From: Membranipora membranacea
Lineage: Eukaryota > Bryozoa > Gymnolaemata > Cheilostomatida > Membraniporidae
Reading direction: 5' to 3'
DNA: 60,000 nucleotides
Assembly: GCA_914767715.1 (NCBI GenBank)
Contig: OU612065.1
Span: 35,032,001-35,092,000 of the forward strand
This document shows, piece by piece, positions 22,892 to 34,370 of this stretch. The notes under the pieces were generated by a model that was not told the DNA's origin, searched no databases, and saw nothing but the letters and a program-made list of their open reading frames with translations. The translations under genes were made by a program, and so were the position numbers. Position 1 is the first letter of the stretch; every line of letters starts with the position of its first letter.

Positions 22892-23919
22892 TTAGATAAT
22901 TACCCCTGCATTTTCTAATTGCAAAGGCTCCTTTCCTGAATTAAACCAAGCAATCGTATCAGCCAAGAGAAATCAAGATATGGAATTTGAGCACTCACTA
23001 CATTTGCTTATTGGACATCCCTTTTTAGTCTTGTAACCTTTTTCACATTTCAGGTCAGTATTAAACTCGGGGCATCCAGCTACAATACAAAAAAAACAAG
23101 TGACTCACTAATAAATTTACAGTTGTACTTGTAGTTTTTATCTTACAGTTAATCTGCTAACATTGCTAACTTTTGCCACGTTGCTAACTTTTGCTAGCCT
23201 TGCCAACACTATGAGCGTTGCCAGCGTAGCTAGTGTTGCCAGTGTTGCTAATTTTGATAATTTTGATAATTTTGATAATGTTACTTTGCATCATTACAAG
23301 CTAACACACGACACTAACACAAAATATAAAGGTGCTTCTCAATCAAATCAACAACTTCAACATAACAAAAGCAATGGATTTGAGCGCTACAGAATCTCTC
23401 AGTAGTCAGTCAGACTTGAGCTCATAGTGTGTTAGGCTTGCTTACTGCATTGACAGCTCTTCTGACATCCACATTCATCGCTGACGAAGCCTTTAGGACA
23501 CGTGTAGTATGTCTCAGTCTCCTGACCGGGGACCGGGAAGTTACATACCCAGTAATGGTTGGTGCATGCACAATCTACAAATATGGCCAAGTATAATTTC
23601 TATGACTATGTTTCCTACCTTCGCATTTATGCCCCAAATTGCCATTTTCCCTACAACAAACTATGCAGTCCTGATATACTGCCACCGACTAGATGGGAAG
23701 AAAACTCAAATACAAGCAAGTTGTGTAAAACATGATCAAGATAACCTCTAGCTCAAAGCTCAAGCAGTTTCCTCTAAGGTGATGGTGGCATCGCTTGCCA
23801 ACTTTCAAGTCCTGAAACAGATGGAATCTTAGCATGTGTGAACTATATTACTTACCTCTTGCGCCAAATGATGCAACTATTACAGGCAGTAATACTGCAG
23901 CCAAATATAAAAGTCTCAT
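22892..23919 (-). CDS. Small secreted Cys-rich protein, antistasin-like (about 105 aa)
   Basis: Exons on the minus strand: 23919-23856, 23574-23446, 23079-22999 and, less surely, 22935-22892. Introns are all phase 1 with GTAAG or GTGAGTG donors. Exon 1 encodes a signal peptide (MRLLYLAAVLLPVIVASFGA). Exon 2 is Cys-rich (CACTNHYWVC, YYTCPKGFVSDECGCQKSCQC). Exon 3 (CPEFNTDLKCEKGYKTKKGC) follows the antistasin pattern C-x(n)-C-x2-GY-x(4)-GC. Antistasin-family proteins are secreted protease inhibitors in several invertebrates. Here only about one and a half domains are seen, and the reactive-site Arg is not evident, so inhibitor activity is inferred at best. The C-terminal exon could be wrong; further exons downstream are possible. 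Confidence 0.65.
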
Positions 23920-25531
23920 GATGGTGGCGATATTATCTCCGCAGTGGCTAGAAGTCAGATATGATGTCTTCTCTCATCCTTTTATATTTATACATAAAAT
24001 CCCACAGACATCCTTGATCCTAATCCTTGTCACGGCGGTCATAAAAAAATTGCAGGATGGCGAGGCTAGCTGTTTTGGTTACAAGGAAATTGAGTAATCA
24101 CGAGTTTCCTTATTGCTATTTATGAAAGCATTAAAATTGGTTTTGTTTTCAGCTCATATGTCTTATAATGACCCTGAAGTCTTTGCACGGTCTGGTACCA
24201 GGATCGATAAACTGCCACGACATGAGATAATAATAGCTAAAATGAAGGTGAAGTTAGATTTATTGAAAAATGAAAAAAACTGACGCCTAATTCATCACAA
24301 GGTCAAGTCGGAGCCAAAAACGGTTAAATTTTTTGTTAGATCCTGGATTGTCTCCGGTGTAGTTTCTATGAGCCAAGGAGTACTAGTATTCCTTATACAG
24401 ATTGACATTTGAGCAAGGTCACACCAAACCGTGAGAATCTTTTTAGAGAGTATTTAAATTGTTTTTGATATATATTTTATGTTTAAACTGATATGTAGGT
24501 TAGTAAAAATGATAATGATTGGTTTAAAACTCATTAAAGTCAACAGACAACCTTTAGAGTATTGGTGTTCACCACTGCTGGGCTTGGCAAGTTTGGTTTT
24601 GTTGTATTTTTCATCACTGGTTAATATAAAAAGACAAAATAGGGAGGCAATGGAGCTCTATGTGCGCAGTTGCGTTTGAGATGCTTTTCGAGGTGCGGAG
24701 CCCAAAAATTAGTTGGCACTGTAAGCAGTGTAAATATGAGGAGAAGGGAAAAATACCTACCAACATGCCACATTGTCTGTGATAACCTATTCACAACGGA
24801 GACTACACCAGGGCGGCAAATAGATGATGCTTCAACATGGCTCCAAAAAGACGAAGGGTGTTATTCCCGGAGAGGAGCAGGCAAGCTATTCCATGCTTAG
24901 TAGTTTGGCTGGCAATGGATGTGGGTTGGTGATGTCGAGGAGAATTTTGATAAATGGATGAGCAACGAGACAGATTCGATGGGTATATAAATGTAGGACA
25001 GTTATAAAAAGAACAGTATGCTGAGGTGCTCATTGGCAGGTTTAATATAAATAAATCTCCCTAACCTCATTTGGAGGATAGTGATTTATGAAGATGTGTT
25101 TGTGGCGCATTGCCTCATAGTTTAAACACAATACACATTATTGTAGCTTTTGATCCTCTCTCATCAGCAGTCAGCACACATTAGCACATAGTATTGTGTG
25201 CTAATGAGAGAGGATCAAAATCTACAATAAATGCAACCACTGATCTGTTTTAACGCAGTTGCAACTCATTTGTTGAGGTCAACTCAGCTGGTTTATCATA
25301 ATTGAAGTAGGTCAGGATTTTATCATGGCTTCAAAACGCCTGATATCTGAGTATCCTCTATTCTGGTGAATAAACTCATTTTACATCCGAAAAATTCATA
25401 ATATTTTATGACTCCTGTCTTAATTGACTTACACTGTTAGCATGGTACATCGACCTGATTTTTTGTCACCTTCAAATACAAGTTTGTTAAATCTGGTGGC
25501 AGAGCGATTATTGCATGAAATTTTATTTATC
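23920..25531. other. Intergenic, containing segments duplicated at 33.6-34.0 kb
   Basis: The upstream flank of the antistasin-like gene (24000-24240) recurs at 33577-33750 and in part at 33755-33832. The block 25080-25290 recurs at 33835-34020. Between 24260 and 25070 nothing is recognised and there is no counterpart in the second unit. Confidence 0.6.
25140..25228. mobile_element. Small foldback element, copy 1
   Basis: Inverted arms ATTGTAG.TTTTGATCCTCTCTCAT and the complementary sequence ending CTACAAT, with an inner CATTAGCACA hairpin. It is duplicated at 33894-33973 as part of the larger segmental duplication. Confidence 0.6.
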
Positions 25532-28047
25532 TTAAAAACCATAAATCTCTACTTCATACAGATTTAGAGGATTCTTTTGTTCGAGTCCTGTGATCCTGAC
25601 ATATCTTCCAGACATAGGCTTTTCACATTTGTGGTACCTTAGAGCATTTTGGTATCCGGGATGAAATGCACATTTAGTCGGTGAATCTTTAGTGCCCATT
25701 CCGTCAGCGGTAGGTGAATCTGCTACACTTATCAGTGCGTTTTTAAATCTGTGGACCCACGCTTGAAATGAAACAAAAATTCATGCTTGATATGGCAAAG
25801 ACATAGGATTGGTATTATGAGAAATCAGAGGACAGTGATTAGCAAATACGTTCATAAATAAGAGTGACAATTATTTTCTATATTGAATCAGGTATAGAGT
25901 TCGCTGGGGGATTGGCCATTAAACCCTAAGTTGGGCAGCACTACCAAAATCTGTCATTGAAAAACTCACCAGATAATTTTACTGCCTTGCACCAAACATA
26001 GCAAGCAGATGGTGATAAATTTGATTTGGTTTTATTGAAATTCACGTGCCCAATGTGAACTTTCAATCACTCGCAGATTTGGGAATATCTTATATTTCTT
26101 CCAACACTTAAAGGAAATGTTGACAGTATTTCTGGTGGAGCTTCCAAAACGCAACTCTGATCTTCTCTCTCAAAATGAATAAATACCAGAAACAATGTTA
26201 AACTGGCTGATCAGCGTTATGGAGTAATGCCACCCAGTCCCCCTGTCACGTAATGACATGAGGGACGATATCTGTGCTGGGAGAAAAATTGCAAAACATC
26301 AAACAATAAGGAGGTAGCTTGTGTTATCTGAGCACAAGCACTAAAGCGATTGAGTCCCGCTCGGTTAGAATAAAGCAGTGCTGTTTTTGAGATCTGAATC
26401 CCTGCAGACTGACAGTTTTGAAAATTAAAACGACGGCCTCACCAGTAAGTCTCAAGTTCAGATATTCATCAGGCTTCTGACGATGTATCACATTGCGATT
26501 TGAAATGGACTTATCATTACCATTTAACCACGTTTCATCATACCAGACAGACAGCCAGTCAGTTAACAACAAATGGGGCCATCGCAGATAGAAATGAACA
26601 GTTCAAACACAATTATGATATACTCAGCTAAATGGAAATCTTTGTATTTGTGCCATTTAACGGTTAGCATGGGTCTTGAAGTCATACCTGCTTTGCCGTT
26701 ACTTCTGTTCCATATAAGAACCCCCACTATGCACCTGGTCTGTTTGAGGTCAAACTCTATCCATGGAGACTTTTCCGATAAAGTGTTGGCCAAGCTAAAC
26801 CACTCTTCTGTATCATCTGTTCCAGTTAAAACAGGCACATAGATGCCATCATGAGCCTTCTGTGGTCCAAACTCGGCAGATGTTTTATACTGTGAGGAAA
26901 GGCAAGCTTCCACTCCCGGCCCTAAAAATATTATATCAGATAAAGGTAAACAAGGCTGTTTTTCTGATATAACTCTCAATGGGGTCTTGCTATTAGAAAC
27001 TGCCAAGGTTGTTATCCATTTGTGCTCTTAGGCTCTTATTTTTATTCCTTACTAATTGAATTTTGGACAATACTGTCATCTTTTGAAAAGACTACTCAAG
27101 ACATGAATTTGAATATTTTTTTATCAATTGTAAGATTAAAGACTCAAATGTCACCATTCTTAAAGTCTGAAGATTTGAAATAGTATGCATGTATTCCCTG
27201 TGGGAAGGTTGTTGTATAGGGACAAGTCATGGTAGAGGTCACCTTCCAAAAGATTCCATCAATATTCTCGCTGAACAATTCAAAAAGCTATGTGCGGAGT
27301 TGGAAGATGAAATCAGCTTAGAATCTGAGAAATACGACAATGAGTATATGGCCAGTGGTTGCTCTATTTGAATTATGTTCTCTTGAATAAAGAAAAGTCC
27401 CAAAGTTATCCAGTTATACAGAAATGCAATAAAACAATACGTAACTTACCATGAGCAAGGTCTATAGCTGCATCTGCACCAGTATCATTGCATTTGGGAG
27501 CTGCTGAGGCATACGGAAAGAATAACACGGAGAGACACTGCAAAAAAAAAACACAAACAAACAAGTTCAGACTTGATTTTTTCTTTGCTTGTCTGTATGT
27601 GTAAACCCGGTGCATGTTACAAGCAGCAACAAGGATATAATATATTTTAGTATCTAGAGAGTAAAAGGCAGATTCTCTAAAGGTTGGTACACACTGGGTA
27701 GCTGATAGTTGTAATCATCATCTCGTTGATGGCCCTTGAAAATGTGAACTCTGTGATAATGATATAGGCAGAATCGTTTAGCAATCTGGATCTAAATAAC
27801 TGATTGGTCAAAAACAAAATATAGTTGCAAAAATTACAGAAACCTAACAATAAGCAGAACTTGAATGAATGTAATACTATTGAAAAAGCAAAAATTCTCA
27901 ATTGCAATTAAAATTTTTCTGCCGTAGCTTCCAACCTGAACAAAGCTCAAAAACTGTTACTTCCTATTCAATTCAAACTAATCCAAGGTCTGACACTGCA
28001 CATAGACAGTTGTGACTCACAAGTAAGATATAAGCTCCAAACTCCAT
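25532..28047 (-). CDS. Secreted F5/8 type C (fucolectin-like) protein 1 (192 aa)
   Basis: Exons on the minus strand: 28047-28021, 27537-27450, 26921-26688 and 25761-25532; total 579 bp with all phases matching. The signal peptide is MEFGAYILL joined to CLSVLFFPYASA. The domain shows features of discoidin/F-type lectin folds: EACLSSQY, SPWIEFDLKQTRCIVGVLIWNRSN, HRFKNALISVADSP, and a C-terminal MSGRYVRITGLEQ...LYEVEIYGF. Such domains bind carbohydrate or phospholipid outside the cell. The fucose-binding His/Arg set cannot be assigned with confidence. The gene is paired with 34371-37143: exons 2, 3 and 4 have identical lengths (88, 234, 230 bp) and the intron phases agree. Confidence 0.85.
27189..27391 (+). 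other. Unassigned small ORF with polyadenylation signal, antisense in intron 2 of fucolectin-like gene 1
   Basis: A 60-codon plus-strand frame ends at 27371. Its second half (LAEQFKKLCAELEDEISLES) is charged and coil-like, and AATAAA follows at 27386-27391. It may be a retrocopy fragment or a short gene; no homolog is recognised. Confidence 0.25.
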
Positions 28048-28175
28048 GGTATGGACTACTCCGGACAACGGCAGCAATTTATCTACAAAATTGATCTAAG
28101 ATTCATTCATGTTGATAATATATTTTTGACCCATAAAATTTCTTGATTTAACAAGCTGCAATCGCTATCCAGTAA

Positions 28176-28243
28176 CAAACTTGATCCCACAGCTTTATAA
28201 GTACCTTAAACAAAGTACTTATAGAACTGTGGGATCAAATTTG
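28176..28243. repeat. Foldback sequence
   Basis: CAAACTTGATCCCACAG...TATAAGTAC is followed, after a short loop, by GTACTTATA...CTGTGGGATCAAATTTG, an imperfect 68-bp hairpin just upstream of fucolectin-like gene 1. Confidence 0.75.
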
Positions 28244-29123
28244 TCTGCCCACTAACCGGTCACAAAAAATATCTGCGTTGCCTCAACAGACAGACAGACA
28301 GGAATCTTTGGGTATAGACATATTAGAAAAGGATAAAATTTTCCAGGCATTGGAGACTAGACTATAAATAATTTGAAAACAGGAGCTTACCAACTTGAGC
28401 ACCCAATAAGTGTCACCGCCTCAAATCCTAGACACTTGTCTGCAGTTTGAACAGGGAATTACTATCAGTTTGTGTCAGCTTGTGACATCAAGGTACTGGT
28501 CGTAGATAACACATGTGCCAGTTCTTAATGTTCAAGAGTTGAGACATTAGGTATAGCCGAACTGCCATTGACCTATTTTTTATAATATTATAGTGTGAGA
28601 GATGACACTTTCTCATTGCATCTCATTGCATCGTGATGTTTGAGATAGACAAGTTATTACACCTAGGTATGGTCGTAGAGAGCACATGTGCCATTTTTTT
28701 ATTCGAATTAAAAAATTTATTCGAAATTCAGCAATGTTAGAACAGGTTGCCAAACTGCTGTTGAACGCTGTTTGTTTTTTGTGAGATTTTTTATTGTTGG
28801 ATCTCATTGCCTTATTTGAGTTAGACGAATGAACGATATTATAGATATATATGATGGGCTGATGGTAGTGGCAAGGGCTTGGTGATATGTGTTCTACAGT
28901 CAGAATAAGACCATGGCATGCAGCAGATGTTCTAATCTACTGGTATAATGTCACAAGGTAATGCTGACTGCACAAAATGACTTAGAAACTGAGAGTTATC
29001 TTGCCACATGCTGAGCCAAGTTGCTCTTAGTTTTCAGGGATTAAAACACAGGACATCCAGTACTACTTTTACATGATAGAGGGCGGCTTCTTCTAAATTC
29101 TGTACTATGTTACCCAGTCCAGG
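28244..29123. other. Intergenic, upstream flank of fucolectin-like gene 1
   Basis: No gene. A block with GGTCGTAGA.A.CACATGTGCCA occurs twice (about 28499 and 28671). Parts of this flank resemble 37850-37990 upstream of the second fucolectin-like gene. Confidence 0.5.
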
Positions 29124-29172
29124 ATAGCCTTGTCACGTGGCCACCTTTTTTGCAGCCACGTGACAAGGCTAT
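29124..29172. repeat. Perfect hairpin at the left edge of the 44-bp satellite
   Basis: ATAGCCTTGTCACGTGGC (29124-29141) and its exact complement (29155-29172) are separated by 13 bases. The right arm is the first 18 bases of the satellite array, so the array starts at an inverted copy of part of its own unit. Confidence 0.9.
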
Positions 29173-32100
29173 TAGGGTATTATGGTCTCAGGTCACAAGC
29201 CACGTGACAATGCTATCAGGGTATTATGGTCTCAGGTCACAAGCCACGTGACAACGCTATTAGGGTGTTATGGTCTCAGGTCACAAGCCACGTGACAATG
29301 CTATTAGGGTACTATGGTCTCAGGTCACAAGCCACGTGACAATGCTATCAGGGTATTATGGTCTCAGGTCACAAGCCACGTGACAATGCTATTAGGGTAT
29401 TACGGTCTCAGGTCACAAGCCACGTGACAATGCTATTAGGGTATTATGGTCTCAGGTCACAAGCCACATGACAATGCTATTAGGGTATTATGGTCTCAGG
29501 TCACAAGCCACGTGACAATGCTATTAGGGTATTACGGTCTCAGGTCACAAGCCACGTGACAAGGCTATTAGGGTATTATGGTCTCAGGTCACAAGCCACG
29601 TGACAATGCTATTAGGGTATTATGATCTCAGGTCACAAGCCACGTGACAATGCTATTAGGGTATTATGATCTCAGGTCACAAGCCACGTGACAAGGCTAT
29701 TAGGGTATTATGGTCTCAGGTCACAAGCCACATGACAATGCTATTAGGGTATTATGGTCTCAGGTCACAAGCCACGTGACAAGGCTATTAGGGTATTATG
29801 GTCTCAGGTCACAAGCCACGTGACAATGCTATTAGGGTATTATGGTCTCAGGTCACAAGCCACATGACAAGGCTATTAGGGTATTATGGTCGCAGGTCAC
29901 AAGCCACGTGACAATGCTATTAGGGTATTATGGTCTCAGGTCACAAGCCACATGACAATGCTATTAGGGTATTATGGTCTCAGGTCACAAGCCACGTGAC
30001 AAGGCTATTAGGGTATTATGGTCGCAGGTCACAAGCCACGTGACAAGGCTATTAGGGTATTATGGTCTCAGGTCACAAGCCACGTGACAAGGCTATTAGG
30101 GTATTATGGTCTCAGGTCACAAGCCACGTGACAATGCTATAAGGGTATTATGGTCTCAGGTCACAAGCCACGTGACAATGCTATTAGGGTATTATGGTCT
30201 CAGGTCACAAGCCACGTGACAATGCTATTAGGGTATTATGGTCACAGGTCACAAGCCACGTGACAATGCTATAAGGGTATTATGGTCTCAGGTCACAAGC
30301 CACATGACAATGCTATAAAGGTATTATGGTCTCAGGTCACAAGCCACGTGACAATGCTATTAGGGTATTATGGTCTCAGGTCACAAGCCACGTGACAAGG
30401 CTATTAGGGTATTATGGTCTCAGGTCACAAGCCACGTGACAATGCTATCAGGGTATTATGGTCTCAGGTCACAAGCCACGTGACAATGCTATTAGGGTAT
30501 TATGGTCACAGGTCACAAGCCACGTGACAATGCTATAAGGGTATTATGGTCTCAGGTCACAAGCCACATGACAATGCTATAAAGGTATTATGGTCTCAGG
30601 TCACAAGCCACGTGACAAGGCTATAAGGGTATTATGGTCTCAGGTCACAAGCCACGTGACAATGCTATTAGGGTATTATGGTCTCAGGTCACAAGCCACG
30701 TGACAATGCTATTAGGGTATTATGGTCACAGGTCACAAGCCACGTGACAATGCTATAAGGGTATTATGGTCTCAGGTCACAAGCCACATGACAATGCTAT
30801 AAAGGTATTATGGTCTCAGGTCACAAGCCACGTGACAATGCTATTAGGGTATTATGGTCTCAGGTCACAAGCCACGTGACAATGCTATTAGGGTATTATG
30901 GTCTCAGGTCACAAGCCACGTGACAATGCTATTAGGGTATTATGGTCTCAGGTCACAAGCCACGTGACAAGGCTATAAGGGTATTATGGTCTCAGGTCAC
31001 AAGCCACGTGACAATGCTATTAGGGTATTATGGTCGCAGGTCACAAGCCACGTGACAAGGCTATTAGGGTATTATGGTCGCAGGTCACAAGCCACGTGAC
31101 AATGCTATAAGGGTATTATGGTCTCAGGTCACAAGCCACGTGACAAGGCTATTAGGGTATTATGGTCGCAGGTCACAAGCCACGTGACAATGCTATTAGG
31201 GTATTATGGTCTCAGGTCACAAGCCACGTGACAATGCTATTAGGGTATTATGGTCTCAGGTCACAAGCCACATGACAAGGCTATTAGGGTATTATGGTCT
31301 CAGGTCACAAGCCACGTGACAATGCTATCAGGGTATTATGGTCTCAGGTCACAAGCCACGTGACAATGCTATTAGGGTATTATGCTCTCAGGTCACAAGC
31401 CACGTGACAATGCTATTAGGGTATTACGGTCTCAGGTCACAAGCCACGTGACAAGGCTATTAGGGTATTACGGTCTCAGGTCACAAGCCACGTGACAAGG
31501 CTATTAGGGTATTATGGTCTCAGGTCACAAGCCACGTGACAAGGCTATTAGGGTATTACGGTCTCAGGTCACAAGCCACGTGACAAGGCTATTAGGGTAT
31601 TATGGTCTCAGGTCACAAGCCACGTGACAATGCTATCAGGGTATTATGGTCTCAGGTCACAAGCCACGTGACAATGCTATTAGGGTATTATGATCTCAGG
31701 TCACAAGCCACGTGACAATGCTATTAGGGTATTATGGTCTCAGGTCACAAGCCACGTGACAAGGCTATTAGGGTATTATGGTCTCAGGTCACAAGCCACA
31801 TGACAAGGCTATTAGGGTATTATGGTCTCAGGTCACAAGCTACGTGACAATGCTATTAGGGTATTATGGTCTCAGGTCACAAGCCACGTGACAATGCTAT
31901 TAGGGTATTATGGTCTCAGGTCACAAGCCACGTGACAATGCTATTAGGGTATTACGGTCTCAGGTCACAAGCCACGTGACAATGCTATTAGGGTATTATG
32001 GTCTCAGGTCACAAGCCACGTGACAATGCTATTAGGGTATTATGGTCTCAGGTCACAAGCCACGTGACAATGCTATTAGGGTATTATGGTCTCAGGTCAC

Positions 32101-32586
32101 AAGCCACGTGACAATGCTATTAGGGTATTATGGTCTCAGGTCACAAGCCACGTGACAATGCTATCAGGGTATTATGGTCTCAGGTCACAAGCCACGTGAC
32201 AATGCTATTAGGGTATTATGGTCTCAGGTCACAAGCCACGTGACAATGCTATTAGGGTATTATGGTCTCAGGTCACAAGCCACGTGACAAGGCTATTAGG
32301 GTATTATGGTCTCAGGTCACAAGCCACGTGACAATGCTATCAGGGTATTATGGTCTCAGGTCACAAGCCACGTGACAATGCTATTAGGGTATTATGGTCA
32401 CAGGTCACAAGCCACGTGACAATGCTATTAGGGTATTATGGTCTCAGGTCACAAGCCACGTGACAATGCTATTAGGGTATTATGGTCTCAGGTCACAAGC
32501 CACGTGACAATGCTATTAGGGTATTATGGTCTCAGGTCACAAGTCACGTTACAATGCTATTAGGGTATTATGGTCTCAGGTCACAA
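29155..32586. repeat. 44-bp satellite array, 78 units
   Basis: The unit starts GCCACGTGACAATGCTATTA and ends GGTATTATGGTCTCAGGTCACAA. The span of 3,432 bp is exactly 78 times 44, with no net insertion or deletion. Variation is by substitution at few sites: CACGTG or CACATG, AATG or AAGG, ATTAGG, ATCAGG or ATAAGG, TATGG or TACGG, and TCTCAGG, TCGCAGG or TCACAGG. No conserved ORF exists. Each unit carries an E-box (mostly CACGTG) and an AGGTCA half-site. Confidence 0.97.
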
Positions 32587-33105
32587 TTACTGTTGGGCAT
32601 TTTATTTATTCCATTGAAAAGCATGTGAATATACGTCACATAGTGTCATATTTTAGCTGCTCAGGAGCTTTTACTCTCATTATCAGCTGCGGAGAAAGCA
32701 ATCTCCTTGTCAGTAAGAGTGCTGGGACCACTGATATATATCAGTGGCTGGGACCTGTAGCACTCGTGCCGCGGCTCATATCAATGCTTGCTGAAAATTA
32801 GTCTTCTCTTTATACGTTGCATATTTATATTTTTGATTTTTGTTCATGAGGTCAAAAAGTTGTTATTTTAGTTTGTTTATAACATGCTTATATGAAAAGC
32901 TCAATAAAAACATGTAATAATAACATTAATAATGATTAATATATATCATTCATTCCACCTCCGCCTGTGTTTGGACACACCACCACTTTCTATCATATAA
33001 TAGCTATAATGCTCAATCGAAAGCCAAGAATGAATTAGTGAGTAGAAAGGCACACCCTGTTTTGTATGATATGTCATTAAACACCGGATACAAGATGTAT
33101 CATCT

Positions 33106-33195
33106 TAGAACAAGTTTGTTCCCTCTGTGTTGGCGGAGGGATATTGCTGAAGTTTGGTATCGCGGCGCCACGACATAGACAACAAACTTGGTCTA
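33106..33195. mobile_element. Foldback MITE, second copy of the 13.9-kb family
   Basis: Begins TAGAACAAGTTTGTTCCCTC and ends AACAAACTTGGTCTA, with GGTATCGCGGCGCC in the centre as in 13892-14015. The 9-bp sequence GTATCATCT flanks both ends (33097-33105 and 33196-33204). One arm has lost about 30 bp. Confidence 0.85.
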
Positions 33196-33576
33196 GTATC
33201 ATCTACAGCTATAAAGTACCCGACCAAGCTGCAGGGGGAGTAATATATGCAGGAAAACTTGGTCTAGCAGAGCACACACACACTTAAAGCCTACATACAA
33301 ATAAATACATGGTATAGTCGGACAGTCACTTATGATAAATTTATGTGAGAATTGCATCAAGAAGAAACCCAAAGCACTTCTGGGCAATATATATACATAA
33401 ATGTATATATATTTACTTTATTGTACCGACCGATGTAACTTGACAAATGGCCATGTTTAAAATTAAGATCTAAGAATAAAATCAATTTTTCAAAAAGCAT
33501 ATTATCGGAAAAAATATAGAAACATGTTTCTAAAACACATAACATTTACGTCAACATTAATTGTTGTATAAAACAG

Positions 33577-34020
33577 GCTAGCTGTTTTGGTTACAAGGAA
33601 ATTGAGTAATCATGAGTTTCTTTATTGCTATTTATGAAAGCATTAAAATTGGTTTCGTTTTCAGCTCATATGTCTTATAATGACCCTGAAGTCTTTGCCG
33701 GTCTGGTACCAGGATCGACAAACTGCCACGACATGAGATATTAATAACAGACATCCTTGATCCTATTCCTTGTCATAAAAAAATTGCAGGATGGCGAGGC
33801 TAGCTGTTTTGGTTACAAGGAAATTGAGTAATAGTGTTTTATGAAGATGTGTTTGTGGCGCATTGCCTCATAGTTTAAACACAATACACATTTATTGTAG
33901 CTTTTGATCCTCTCATCAGCACACATTAGCACATAGCATTGTGTGCTAATGAGAGAGGATCAAAATCTACAATAAATGCAACCACTGATCTGTTTTAACA
34001 CAGTTGCAACTCATTTGGTG
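33577..34020. repeat. Segmental duplicate of 24.05-25.29 kb (rearranged)
   Basis: 33577-33750 matches 24064-24235, 33755-33832 matches about 24003-24098, and 33835-34020 matches 25085-25290. The order shows an internal deletion of the part corresponding to 24260-25070 and a second copy of the AGGCTAGCTGTTTTGG block. A foldback at 33894-33973 corresponds to 25140-25228. Confidence 0.75.
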
Positions 34021-34370
34021 AGGTCAACTCAGCTGGTTTATCATAATTTAAGTAGGTCAGGATTTTACTATAGCTTCAAAACGCCTGATATCTGAGTATC
34101 CTCTACTCTGGCCATCAAACTCATTTTTGTCTGAAGATTCATATAGCCATAGAATTCTGTCTTAGTTGACATACACTGTTAGCATGGTACATCATATGAT
34201 CATACCCACTGATTTATAATCAGTGATCGTACCTGATTTGTTGTCACCTACAAATACAAGGATTGTAATTGATAAATTATTGAGATTTATTAGTTATTAG
34301 TCTTACTAATATGTAAAAAAAGTTTGACCACTCTGGTGGCGGAGTGATATTGCATGAAATTTTATTGATC

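Larger units (their letters stand above)
32587..34370. other. Intergenic between the satellite and fucolectin-like gene 2
   Basis: No gene. It contains a foldback MITE (33106-33195) and segments duplicated from 24.0-25.3 kb (33577-34020). An inverted pair (CCACTGATATATATCAGTGG) is at about 32729-32748. Confidence 0.5.

Noticed and set aside
29155-32586. CRISPR array
   Set aside because: The repeats are contiguous with no unique spacers, and the setting is a eukaryotic intron-rich locus.
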